The notes under the pieces: model-generated
Databases searched by the model: none
Seen by the model: only the letters and a program-made list of their open reading frames with translations
Told to the model about the DNA's origin: nothing
In this document: positions 1 through 7,244 of the stretch, in pieces
How the letters are laid out: every line of letters begins with the position of its first letter
How positions within the stretch are numbered: position 1 is the stretch's first letter
Made by a program: the position numbers and the translations under genes
Assembly (NCBI GenBank): GCA_002482775.1
Contig: DLGQ01000012.1
Span: 88,243-116,387, forward strand
DNA length: 28,145 nucleotides
Direction of reading: 5' to 3'
From: Flavobacteriales bacterium UBA7690
GTDB lineage: Bacteria; Bacteroidota; Bacteroidia; Flavobacteriales_F; PHOS-HE28

Positions 1-1903
1 GTACTTTTTCAATGCGGCGCCCTATGCTCCCGGCGCGTAACCATAGCAACGGTGCTATGCGGGTGAAGGCAGTCTGATAACCGACGGCCACAGGCGTTTC
101 ATAGCTCAGGGTAAAGAACTCCGCGTTCTCCTCTAAGCCATCCGCCATCGGGAATTCATCGATGAACTTGTATTCACCTTTTACACTTTTACCGTCCGGG
201 GTATTGCCCGTGATACACGCTTGGACTCGTGGCTTCGTGATGTAGTCGCAGATTCCCCACTTTTCCCAATCCCCATCCCCAGGTCGTAAGCCCTGTTTTC
301 GCAAAACCTTCTCCTCGTCCGCACCGACTTCATTGTTTGTCACGGAGATGCACTGCCGTCGACCCTCATCCTGGCGATTTAGTCGCATAACTGCATGGGC
401 TGTTGTTCCAGATCCAGCAAAAAAGTCAAGTATGACAGATTCTGGCTTGTCCTTGACAAAATACCTAAGCGCATCCTCTACTGCGTATAGGGCCTTTGGG
501 AATGGGAAGACTCTCCCAGGTATTAAATTGTGTAGAAGATCTGTGCCGTATGTCCCAGCATTATGCGCCTTCAAGTACCATACTGTTTTTGGCGTACGTC
601 CTCTTGGGTTATCTGGGTCGTTTGCTAGTAGCAGTGCGCCTCCCTTGTCGCGTCCCTCTACAACGATTTCTCCCGACTCGATTCGCTGAATTGTTCCTTC
701 TCGGATATATGTAATGGGCCATTGTCCTTTCTTTGATACCCTACCCACTCTAATATAACCCGATTTCCAGCGCAATTGAAATTCATTCGTGCCCATCTGC
801 CAACGACCCTCAACTCCTTCTTTGCTAATAGGCCAAACTGAAACACATCCCTTTGGTGGCTCCTTTGCATCAATGGGATGTAAGTCTTTCGGAAGTGGCT
901 CACCTATCCCCTCAATACATCCAGTTGTGATGTTCACGAAAATGGGATAGAAGCTATCGTAGGACTTGGAACGTACACCGGACCTTCCGCCCCTGATTAA
1001 CGGGAACCAAATTCGCTCGGTTCCTACTTGGGATTGATTATCGTCCGACGCCAAAGTTTCTAGCGGCACTTCTGTCGGCTTAGCCTGGCCGAAATACACA
1101 AAGAATGCATACTCATCGACACGTGACATAGCCTTGATTCTTGCTGACCCTTGTCCATTAATCACAATGCTCACCATCTGAATTCGGGCCTCAGGAAACG
1201 CTTGTTCCAGAAGCAACCCTAGTCGGAGATACTCCTTCTCGTCAATCGTGACAATAAGAATAGAATCATCCGGATTCAATAACTCCTTCGCCATAAGCAA
1301 TCGTCTCTCCATCATCGCGAGCCATTTGCTGTGGCGATAGAGATCATCCTTCTCTACAAAGTCATTGTTGTATTTCCAATCTTTTGCCCTTGAGTTGTAG
1401 GGCGGATCGATGTAGATGGCATCGACCTTGCCTCGATGTGACCATGTCAGAGCTTTCAGTGCATGGTAGTTCTCCCCGTTGATGACCGTATGCCATGGCT
1501 TATCACCACCACGCGAGACCTTTCCTGTTGATACCAAGCCTGGATAAATCTTATCACGGAACTCCGCTACGACCACCAGATCATCCAGCGCTACGGTATG
1601 CGATTCTGCAGTGGTGGCATTGTGCATTTCCAGGTCAGCTGTCTTCCGGGCCTTGTGGACGGCCTTCACAAGCCAAAGACGCTGGTCCCCCTTGCTCGTG
1701 GTGCCTCGTGGAGGCAGCACACGGACTTTGTCTCCTTTGCGGATCGGCCGTTGTGGCAACTCCACAGCTTCCGGCCGATGCCGCTCGAAGTTGAGGCCAA
1801 AGGAGAGTCGAGAGGAAAGTGCACGGAACTCGCGTTCGATGTCAGCTCCGAGCTGAGGGTCTTTGGCCTTGGCACTTGCGATGAGGTCGGTCAGTCTAGA
1901 CAT
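1..1903 (-). CDS. Site-specific DNA methyltransferase, type III-like (beta class), C-terminus beyond window
   Basis: I translated 634 codons from the ATG at 1903 to the left edge without a stop, so the 3' end is missing. Seen: the catalytic motif IV DPPYN at about residues 166-170, and the SAM-binding motif I FAGSGT at about 495-500. Motif IV before motif I is the beta-class order, typical of type III Mod subunits and related N6-adenine/N4-cytosine methylases. An N-terminal region of about 110 residues contains KGDKVRVLPPRG. Between the motifs lies a long insert (about 250-470), the probable target-recognition part. The gene reads leftward and nothing precedes it, so a restriction or helicase partner would lie beyond position 1. 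Base composition is visibly AT-richer than downstream genes, which fits horizontal acquisition. The methyltransferase call is firm; the exact system type is not. Confidence 0.9.
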   Translation of the reverse strand, partial: MSRLTDLIASAKAKDPQLGADIEREFRALSSRLSFGLNFERHRPEAVELPQRPIRKGDKVRVLPPRGTTSKGDQRLWLVKAVHKARKTADLEMHNATTAESHTVALDDLVVVAEFRDKIYPGLVSTGKVSRGGDKPWHTVINGENYHALKALTWSHRGKVDAIYIDPPYNSRAKDWKYNNDFVEKDDLYRHSKWLAMMERRLLMAKELLNPDDSILIVTIDEKEYLRLGLLLEQAFPEARIQMVSIVINGQGSARIKAMSRVDEYAFFVYFGQAKPTEVPLETLASDDNQSQVGTERIWFPLIRGGRSGVRSKSYDSFYPIFVNITTGCIEGIGEPLPKDLHPIDAKEPPKGCVSVWPISKEGVEGRWQMGTNEFQLRWKSGYIRVGRVSKKGQWPITYIREGTIQRIESGEIVVEGRDKGGALLLANDPDNPRGRTPKTVWYLKAHNAGTYGTDLLHNLIPGRVFPFPKALYAVEDALRYFVKDKPESVILDFFAGSGTTAHAVMRLNRQDEGRRQCISVTNNEVGADEEKVLRKQGLRPGDGDWEKWGICDYITKPRVQACITGNTPDGKSVKGEYKFIDEFPMADGLEENAEFFTLSYETPVAVGYQTAFTRIAPLLWLRAGSIGRRIEKV

Positions 1904-2032
1904 TGTCCTTGCTTCTCTACGGTACTGGTTCTACATCCACGTTCACTGCACACACTCCCTCCTCTAAGGCAGTAAACCTATACCGGTCCCATTTCATAGT
2001 TGGTACTTGAATCTATGTTGAGCTCGCATTTC

Positions 2033-2118
2033 GCGTGAGGGATTGTACCGGAAAGCCCGGAGGCCGGTAATCCGGCCGAGGACTTGGAGGGGAAAGCCCG
2101 ACGGCGCTGCATTTGAGC
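2033..2118. repeat. Tandem REP-like palindromic element, two units
   Basis: Two consecutive units share a conserved head followed by a hairpin. Unit A starts GAGGGATTGTACCGGAAAGC and carries GGCCGG-TAAT-CCGGCC. Unit B starts GAGGACTTGGAGGGGAAAGC and carries GGCGCT-GCATTTG-AGCGCC. GGAAAGCCCG is identical in both heads, while the stems differ in sequence but keep six base pairs each. A head followed by a variable perfect stem is typical of REP-type elements mobilised by REP-associated tyrosine transposases. No transposase is in the window. The element sits between the paaZ stop (2138) and the methyltransferase start (1903), so it could also affect paaZ 3'-end formation. It has no T-tract like a classical intrinsic terminator. 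Confidence 0.65.
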
Positions 2119-2137
2119 GCCGGCACGCCCACACTTC

Positions 2138-4204
2138 CTAACTCTGATCCATCTTCTTCACCATCGTCAGGATCGTCGCGATCGCCACCGTCTCCCCAGT
2201 CTCATCGAACACATCCACCAGGAACTTCACGATCCCCTTCGCCACATCCTCCGGCGTCCGTTTCTCCTGATCCACCTTCTCCTTCACCGTGAAGCGCACC
2301 TGGATCGTCATGCCCGGATACACCGGCTTCACGAAGCGGCACTCATCCAACCCGTAGTTCAGCAGCACCGGTCCCTTGGGCGGATCAACGAACAGGCCCG
2401 CCGCGCGGCTGAGGATGAAGTAGCCGTGCGCTACGCGCCCAGTGAAGATGGTGCCCTCGAGGCTGTTGGCATCCATGTGCGCGTAGAACTTGTCGCCGCT
2501 GAGGTGGGCGAAGTCCTCGATGTCTTGCAAGGTGACGGGATGGATGTCGGTGATCACGGTGTCGCCCACCTGCAGTTCCTCGAAGTGCATGCGGAACGAA
2601 TGTTGGCGGGTGATCCCGCTGTTGCGGGACAGGTCGTTCATCCGCGCGCCCTGCTGGTATTGCTGGGTGATGGCGGTGATCATGCTGGGGTGGCCCTGGA
2701 TGGCGGTGCGCTGCAGGTAGTGCATCACGCCGCGCTTGCCGCCCATCTCTTCGCCGCCACCCGCGCGACCGGGGCCGCCGTGTACCAAGGTGGCCAGCGG
2801 GCTGCCGTGGCCGGTGTTCTCCTTCGCCATTTCGCGGTTGAGGATGAGCAAACGACCGTGGTGGCTGGCGGCACCCCACACGAATTGCTGCGCCACCTTT
2901 TCATCGAACGTGGCGATGCTGGCGCAGAGGCTGCCCTTGCCGAGCTTGGTGAGGGCCACGGCATCGTCGATGTCGGTGTAGGGCATCAATGTGCTTACCG
3001 GACCGAAGGCTTCTACGTTGTGGCTCTGCTGGTTCTTCCAGGGGTCGGCGTTGAGCAGCAGGATGGGGCTCATGAAGGCGCCTTTGCTGGCGTCGGCGCC
3101 TTTCACGTCCACGCTGTCGGCGCTGCCGTAGACGATCTGCGAGCCTTTGAGCAGTTCGTCCAGCGCGCGCTTCACCTCTTTGCGTTGCGTCTGTCCGGCG
3201 AGGGCGCCCATGCGCACACCCTCCACGCGCGGGTCGCCGATCACGGTGCCGCCGAGGCGTTTGCCGATGGCGATCTGCACATCCTCCAGCACGTTGGCGG
3301 GCACCATGATGCGGCGCGCGCCGGTGCAGCGCTGGCCGCACTTCAGCGTCATCTCCTTGCCCACTTCCTTGATGAAGAGGTCGAACTCCTCGGTGCCGGG
3401 TGTGGCGTCGGGGCCGAGCACGATGGCGTTGAGGCTGTCGGCCTCCATGTTGAAGGGCACGCTCTCGTCCACGATGCGCGGGTGCTTCTTCAGCATGCGG
3501 CCCGTGCTGGCGCTGCCGGTGAAGGTGACCACGTCCTGGTGCATCACGTTGTCGAGGATGCCTTCCGCAGAACCGACGATGAGTTGGATCGCACCCTCGG
3601 GCACGATGCCGCTGGCGACGATGTCCTTCACCATGGCCTCGGTGAGGTAGCTGGTGACTGTGGCGGGCTTCACCACGGCGGGCACACCGGCCATCCAGTT
3701 GGTGGCCACCTTTTCCAGCATGCCCCAGATGGGGAAGTTGAAGGCGTTGATGTGCACGGCCACGCCCTCCTTGGGCACCATGATGTGGTGACCGATGAAG
3801 GTGCCGCCCTTGCTGGTCTTCACGGTGTCGCCGTCCACGTAGAAGGGCATGTTGCCCAGGACGCGGCGCAAACTCGCGTTGGCGAAGAGGTTGCCGATGC
3901 CGCCCTCGATGTCCACCCAGCTGTCGGCCTTGGTGGCGCCGGTGCGGTAGCTGATCTCGTAGTACTTCTCCTTGCGCTCGAAGAGGTATTGGGCGAGGGC
4001 CTTGAGCATGCGGCCGCGCTCGGGGAAGGTCATCTTGCGCAGGGGCGGGCCGCCGACGGTGCGGGCGTAGTGGAGCATGTGGGCGAAGTCCAATCCACCG
4101 GAGGAGGTGGTGCCGATGAGGTCGCCGGTGATGGCGTCGATGAGGTCGGATTGCTTGCCGGAGCCCTTCACCCAAGTGCCCGCGATATAGTTCTCTAGTT
4201 GCAT
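2138..4204 (-). CDS. paaZ: Phenylacetic acid degradation bifunctional protein PaaZ
   Basis: A 688-residue two-domain protein close to the usual PaaZ length of about 680. The N-terminal aldehyde dehydrogenase domain (about 1-520) has the likely general base Glu254 (NMEAD) and nucleophile Cys293 (GQRCTG). The C-terminal MaoC-like hot-dog hydratase domain (about 535-680) has SGDKFYAH with Asp571 and His576, spaced like the catalytic pair in E. coli PaaZ. In the family, the hydratase domain opens oxepin-CoA and the dehydrogenase domain oxidises the resulting semialdehyde with NADP+, giving 3-oxo-5,6-dehydrosuberyl-CoA for beta-oxidation-like steps. No other paa gene adjoins it; paaY is about 21 kb away. 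The upstream region has no clear Shine-Dalgarno or TAnnTTTG box, but carries an inverted repeat. Its first 519 bp are duplicated at 6532-7050. Confidence 0.96.
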   Translation of the reverse strand: MQLENYIAGTWVKGSGKQSDLIDAITGDLIGTTSSGGLDFAHMLHYARTVGGPPLRKMTFPERGRMLKALAQYLFERKEKYYEISYRTGATKADSWVDIEGGIGNLFANASLRRVLGNMPFYVDGDTVKTSKGGTFIGHHIMVPKEGVAVHINAFNFPIWGMLEKVATNWMAGVPAVVKPATVTSYLTEAMVKDIVASGIVPEGAIQLIVGSAEGILDNVMHQDVVTFTGSASTGRMLKKHPRIVDESVPFNMEADSLNAIVLGPDATPGTEEFDLFIKEVGKEMTLKCGQRCTGARRIMVPANVLEDVQIAIGKRLGGTVIGDPRVEGVRMGALAGQTQRKEVKRALDELLKGSQIVYGSADSVDVKGADASKGAFMSPILLLNADPWKNQQSHNVEAFGPVSTLMPYTDIDDAVALTKLGKGSLCASIATFDEKVAQQFVWGAASHHGRLLILNREMAKENTGHGSPLATLVHGGPGRAGGGEEMGGKRGVMHYLQRTAIQGHPSMITAITQQYQQGARMNDLSRNSGITRQHSFRMHFEELQVGDTVITDIHPVTLQDIEDFAHLSGDKFYAHMDANSLEGTIFTGRVAHGYFILSRAAGLFVDPPKGPVLLNYGLDECRFVKPVYPGMTIQVRFTVKEKVDQEKRTPEDVAKGIVKFLVDVFDETGETVAIATILTMVKKMDQS

Positions 4205-4225
4205 GGTGCGAAGGTCGAATGTTCA

Positions 4226-4296
4226 ATGATCAATGGCCAATGTTCAAGTCTCAATGTTCAACGCCGTCCTTCACTTGAACATTGAGCGTTGATCAT
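4226..4296. repeat. Imperfect inverted repeat with TTGAACATTGA-type motifs upstream of paaZ
   Basis: Two 23-bp arms (4226-4248 and 4274-4296) are inverted copies matching at 20 of 23 positions, separated by 25 bp. The spacer holds a further CAATGTTCAA copy, so the motif occurs three times within about 70 bp. The block begins about 20 bp upstream of the paaZ ATG. It could be an operator, a cruciform-forming element, or simply the degenerate intergenic repeat type also seen elsewhere in this window. The sequence does not decide between these. Confidence 0.6.
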
Positions 4297-4324
4297 GGAG
4301 ACGTGAGTCTTCCGCGCAGCGGCT

Positions 4325-4357
4325 CCATCGGCCGGCGGCGTAGTTCTGTAACTGCAT
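4325..4357 (-). pseudogene. Fossil of a paaZ 5' end (first 11 codons)
   Basis: Reading minus from the ATG at 4357 gives MQLQNYAAGRW, to be compared with MQLENYIAGTW at the intact paaZ start and MQVQNYASGQW at the truncated copy. Similarity stops after the Trp codon and the frame then runs into the inverted repeat, ending after 28 codons. It lies 153 bp upstream of the intact paaZ ATG, on the same strand. The match is short, but it begins exactly at a start codon and has the same orientation as its relatives. A leader peptide is a less likely alternative. Confidence 0.6.
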
Positions 4358-4823
4358 GTGCTTCATCCCGACCAATGACGGGATGGCGAAGGTAAACGGT
4401 GGCAGGATCAACGCAGGGGGCGCGGAGTTCGGGGCGGATTACCGCGCAGGGTGGTATCCATCAGTAGGGAGAGGCAGGGGGGCTATGCGTATTCTGCGGT
4501 TCAGGTGCATTTCATCCGCAGTGCTACGTGCCATATTTCGACCATATGCTTCTACGCCAGGTGATCGAACCGTAAGACAGTGGTTCTCCGAAACACCTAC
4601 CTGAGTCCGGAAAGGAGTTCCAGCGTATCATCATTGGGCAGTCGCGCACCATTCAATAGTTGATCATTGATCGCGGTGGAGGGGGAACATTTGCAGGACG
4701 TTTGGTTGACTCACGCTTCCAACTTCCTCCAGTATAGAAGGATCGCCCCAGCGGCGAGGTAAGGGGACGCTTGGGATCGAACCATGATGAGACTTGTCAC
4801 CCAATGGGTGCAGCCTTGCCATG
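4358..4823. other. Intergenic stretch without recognisable gene
   Basis: I see no convincing coding region, RNA gene or mobile element here. An 82-codon open frame at 4356-4604 on the plus strand has low-complexity composition, no family resemblance and overlaps the paaZ fossil. A short TTGATCATTGATC motif at about 4661-4674 resembles the inverted-repeat sequence upstream of paaZ. The gap may be debris from the rearrangements suggested by the paaZ fragments. Confidence 0.5.
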
Positions 4824-4854
4824 TTCGATAAAGCACAACGTGTCCATATATTTG
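4824..4854 (+). promoter_or_regulatory. Bacteroidetes-type promoter for the secreted protein at 4888
   Basis: TATATTTG at 4847-4854 matches the -7 consensus TAnnTTTG. TTCG at 4824-4827, 19 bp before it, is one mismatch from the -33 TTTG. Transcription would start near 4859, leaving a leader of about 30 nt before the ATG at 4888. It lies inside the upstream extension of the open frame, which begins with TTG at 4771, and therefore argues for the 4888 start. Confidence 0.55.
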
Positions 4855-4887
4855 ATCAGAATGTGCCGGCCAGCATCGCAAAGAAAT

Positions 4888-6429
4888 ATGTTCGTATGTA
4901 GAAGTGTTCTTCTGCTAGCGGTAATGTCATTATCCTTTAACAGCGCTCGGAGCCAGGTCAACTACCAACTGGAACCCGTCAATTCTGGGGTTATCGTGCG
5001 CCCTTTCGACTTGAGTGATGGCAACACGCTCTATGTCTGCCAACGCAGGTTTGGCTGGGATTCCTCCTACGTTTCTTTGCTCAATGCCACCCCGGACCAC
5101 GCAGTTGTCAATGCCATCACGATCCGCGGTAACGACCCGCTGACCACCCTGTTGGATGTTGATGCGCTCGATGACGGCTACGTGTTCTGTGGAAGCCAGT
5201 TGAACGCTGGCTTCTACGCCTTCATCACCCGTGTAGGCGCCGATGGCGCGGTGGAATGGAGCCGCTCGTTCAACAACATCGATGGAGCGGGTTTCGAGCA
5301 GAACCAGATAGCTTGCATCATCCCTTCTGGCAGTTCGTTCGTGGCTTACACCAGTCCCAATTTGTACCAAGGTGCGGGAAGGTCGGGATCTTACCGGATC
5401 GTAAGTGACGGAAGCGGAGCATCTTGGGAGGGGCAGTCAATAGCGTCACCTGGCAATGTGCGTTATAAAGTGGTTGGCGGGATCGCAGCCAACATGGATG
5501 AGCATACTTTGTATGGCTCTGGCCAGCACCTGAGCAATACTTATGATCATCGGCTCATGGTCATGCGGACCACGTCGCTGGGTGCCTCATGGATGAAATT
5601 CTACGACATGCGATCAAGTGCCTCACTGCAGCATGAGTCCGTATCATCGCTGTCCCCCATCTCGGGAGAGAGGTTCCTTCTTGCTGGCCTTTTCACCACC
5701 GGCATGACGACCTTCGAAGGCTGCCTTCTGGAACTGGATAATGACGGAGACCTTCTTTGGTGTCGCCGATATGCGGATTCAAGCGGTGGGCTTTCGATAC
5801 GTTCCGTGGTTGAGCGCCCCGGAGGAGGGTTGCTTGCGGCGGCCGTCGATGGAGCTGATCGGATCACGCTGCTCGAACTACAAGCCGACGGCGAACTGCT
5901 AGGTGCGTATCAGCATCAGGATGCGATCGGCACGGCTGGTTTTCGTCAGTTCTTCTTTACTAACGGTGCAGGTGAATTGATGTTGGTTACTGCCGACAGA
6001 GTGATCAGCTTCAGGAGTGACGGTGCTTCTTGCGAGTTCGTTCCGGTCTCGTCGGTCACATCATCGTTGCACACACCGACAGTGACAATGCATAGCATGA
6101 CCAATGCGCCCTTCACGCCATCCGATACATCGTTGGACGCGCACTCACTTTCTAATGATCTAAGTTGGGCACAGACTTGCGTGCTCAATGGTATCGAAGA
6201 GCGGGGCAATGGTTCGTTCCCTTTGGCATACCCAGTGCCGACAGATGGTATGGTTCATTTCGGTGATGGTCTGGTGTCGAGGGAACGCGTGATCGTGCGT
6301 GACGTGCTCGGTGGTGTCCGCTACGATGGTCAATATGGAAGCGGGATCGATATGCGCTCACTGCCTCCGGGCACATACACCTGCGAAGTTCCCAGCAGGG
6401 GATGGGTGTTTAAGGTGCTACGTGAATGA
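4888..6429 (+). CDS. Secreted protein with T9SS type A-like sorting domain, function unknown
   Basis: 513 residues from the ATG at 4888. I preferred this start because it opens directly with a signal peptide (MFVCRSVLLLAVMSLSFNSA, probable cleavage around ARS-Q) and follows a promoter-like box. The open frame extends upstream to a TTG at 4771. The body is a series of beta-strand-rich segments of the type found in surface proteins with propeller-like folds (for example EWSRSFNN, DLLWCRRYAD, each after a GxDGxxxW-like turn). The last 70 or so residues fit a Por-type sorting domain: YPVPTDG near its start, IVRDVLGG in the middle, then LPPGTYTCEV and the terminal FKVLRE. It is probably exported by Sec and then moved to the surface by T9SS. 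No enzymatic motif is recognisable. It lies between the intact and truncated paaZ copies. Confidence 0.85.
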   Translation: MFVCRSVLLLAVMSLSFNSARSQVNYQLEPVNSGVIVRPFDLSDGNTLYVCQRRFGWDSSYVSLLNATPDHAVVNAITIRGNDPLTTLLDVDALDDGYVFCGSQLNAGFYAFITRVGADGAVEWSRSFNNIDGAGFEQNQIACIIPSGSSFVAYTSPNLYQGAGRSGSYRIVSDGSGASWEGQSIASPGNVRYKVVGGIAANMDEHTLYGSGQHLSNTYDHRLMVMRTTSLGASWMKFYDMRSSASLQHESVSSLSPISGERFLLAGLFTTGMTTFEGCLLELDNDGDLLWCRRYADSSGGLSIRSVVERPGGGLLAAAVDGADRITLLELQADGELLGAYQHQDAIGTAGFRQFFFTNGAGELMLVTADRVISFRSDGASCEFVPVSSVTSSLHTPTVTMHSMTNAPFTPSDTSLDAHSLSNDLSWAQTCVLNGIEERGNGSFPLAYPVPTDGMVHFGDGLVSRERVIVRDVLGGVRYDGQYGSGIDMRSLPPGTYTCEVPSRGWVFKVLRE

Positions 6430-6516
6430 ATGTTCCGATCCTTCGTGATCAGCCTCTTCTCTGGTCTCACTTGATTCCCAGGGAGTCCTTTTTTCCGCTG
6501 TTCCCTGCAGGCCCAA

Positions 6517-7050
6517 TTACCGCGGAGCTGCACCTGCCATCCAGTTCACGGCCACCTTTTCCAGCATGCCCCAGATGGGGAAGTTGAACGCGTTGATGTG
6601 CACGGCCACGCCCTCCTTGGGCACCATGATGTGGTGACCGATGAAGGTGCCGCCTTTGCTGGTCTTCACGGTGTCGCCGTCCACGTAGAAGGGCATGTTG
6701 CCCAGCACACGGCGCAAACTCGCGTTGGCGAAGAGGTTGCCGATGCCGCCCTCGATGTCCACCCAGCTGTCGGCCCTGGTGGCGCCGGTGCGGTAGCTGA
6801 TCTCGTAGTATTTGTCCTTGCGGTCGAAGAGGTATTGGGCGAGGGCCTTCAGCATACGCCCGCGCTCGGGGAAGGTCATCTTGCGCAGGGGTGGGCCGCC
6901 GACGGTGCGGGCATAGTGGAGCATGTGGGCGAAGTCGAGGCCGCCGCTGCTGGTGGTGCCGATGAGGTCGCCGGTGATGGCGTCGATGAGGTCTGCTTGC
7001 TTGCCGGAGCCTGCGACCCATTGGCCGCTGGCGTAGTTCTGGACTTGCAT
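6517..7050 (-). pseudogene. Truncated paaZ copy (N-terminal 173 codons)
   Basis: Starting at the ATG at 7050, 173 codons align without gaps to the N-terminus of the intact PaaZ, with 11 differences by my count. Similarity ends at WMAG, and the frame closes with AAPR and a TAA at 6517. The catalytic Glu and Cys and the whole hydratase domain are missing, so it cannot be a working PaaZ. Seven of the 11 differences lie in the first 19 residues, and residues 20-75 are identical. The DNA is also very similar at third positions, which points to recent duplication or gene conversion. A translated fragment with some other role cannot be excluded. Confidence 0.92.
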
Positions 7051-7080
7051 GAGGGCGAAGTTCGGCAGGAAAGGGGGAAC

Positions 7081-7128
7081 GCTGATGACGCTGATCGGGC
7101 GGATGAACGCGGATCAATGCGAATGCAG
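7081..7128. repeat. Degenerate tandem repeat, 9-10 bp period
   Basis: Five consecutive units can be read: GCTGATGAC, GCTGATCGG, GCGGATGAAC, GCGGATCAAT and GCGAATGCAG. The array lies 30 bp upstream of the truncated paaZ start. It has no coding sense and belongs with the other degenerate short-period repeats in the gaps of this window. Confidence 0.5.
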
Positions 7129-7178
7129 GTCATTTGGGCGTGCCGGTGTCGAATGCACACCGTCGCGCTATGAGTTTA

Positions 7179-7197
7179 TCCCGGGCTTGACCCGGGA
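7179..7197. repeat. Perfect GC-rich hairpin between truncated paaZ and the membrane protein gene
   Basis: TCCCGGG-CTTGA-CCCGGGA forms a 7-bp stem with a 5-nt loop. It lies about 50 bp downstream of the stop of the minus-strand gene at 7245 and could help end its transcripts, although no T-tract follows on either strand. The core resembles intergenic palindromes I recall from other phyla, but I cannot check that here. Confidence 0.5.
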
Positions 7198-7244
7198 CAG
7201 TAGTCCTCGCTCGTCGTTCCTCCTCGCTTGCGGGCTACTTGCTT

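Noticed and set aside
2426..4198. 590-codon open frame on the plus strand opposite paaZ
   Set aside because: It mirrors paaZ in another frame, is very rich in Val/Gly/His/Ala, has no recognisable domain, and is explained by GC-rich codon use in a real minus-strand gene.
4356..4604. 82-codon plus-strand frame upstream of the secreted protein
   Set aside because: No family resemblance, overlaps a paaZ fossil, no promoter or ribosome binding site.
4773..4783. GGTTCGATCCC on the minus strand, like a tRNA T-arm
   Set aside because: The T-stem has a mismatch, and no matching acceptor, D-arm or anticodon arm lies at tRNA distance. It could be a tRNA fragment or chance.
4771..4887. Upstream extension of the secreted protein starting at TTG
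   Set aside because: It would place 39 residues before the signal peptide and contains the likely promoter box.
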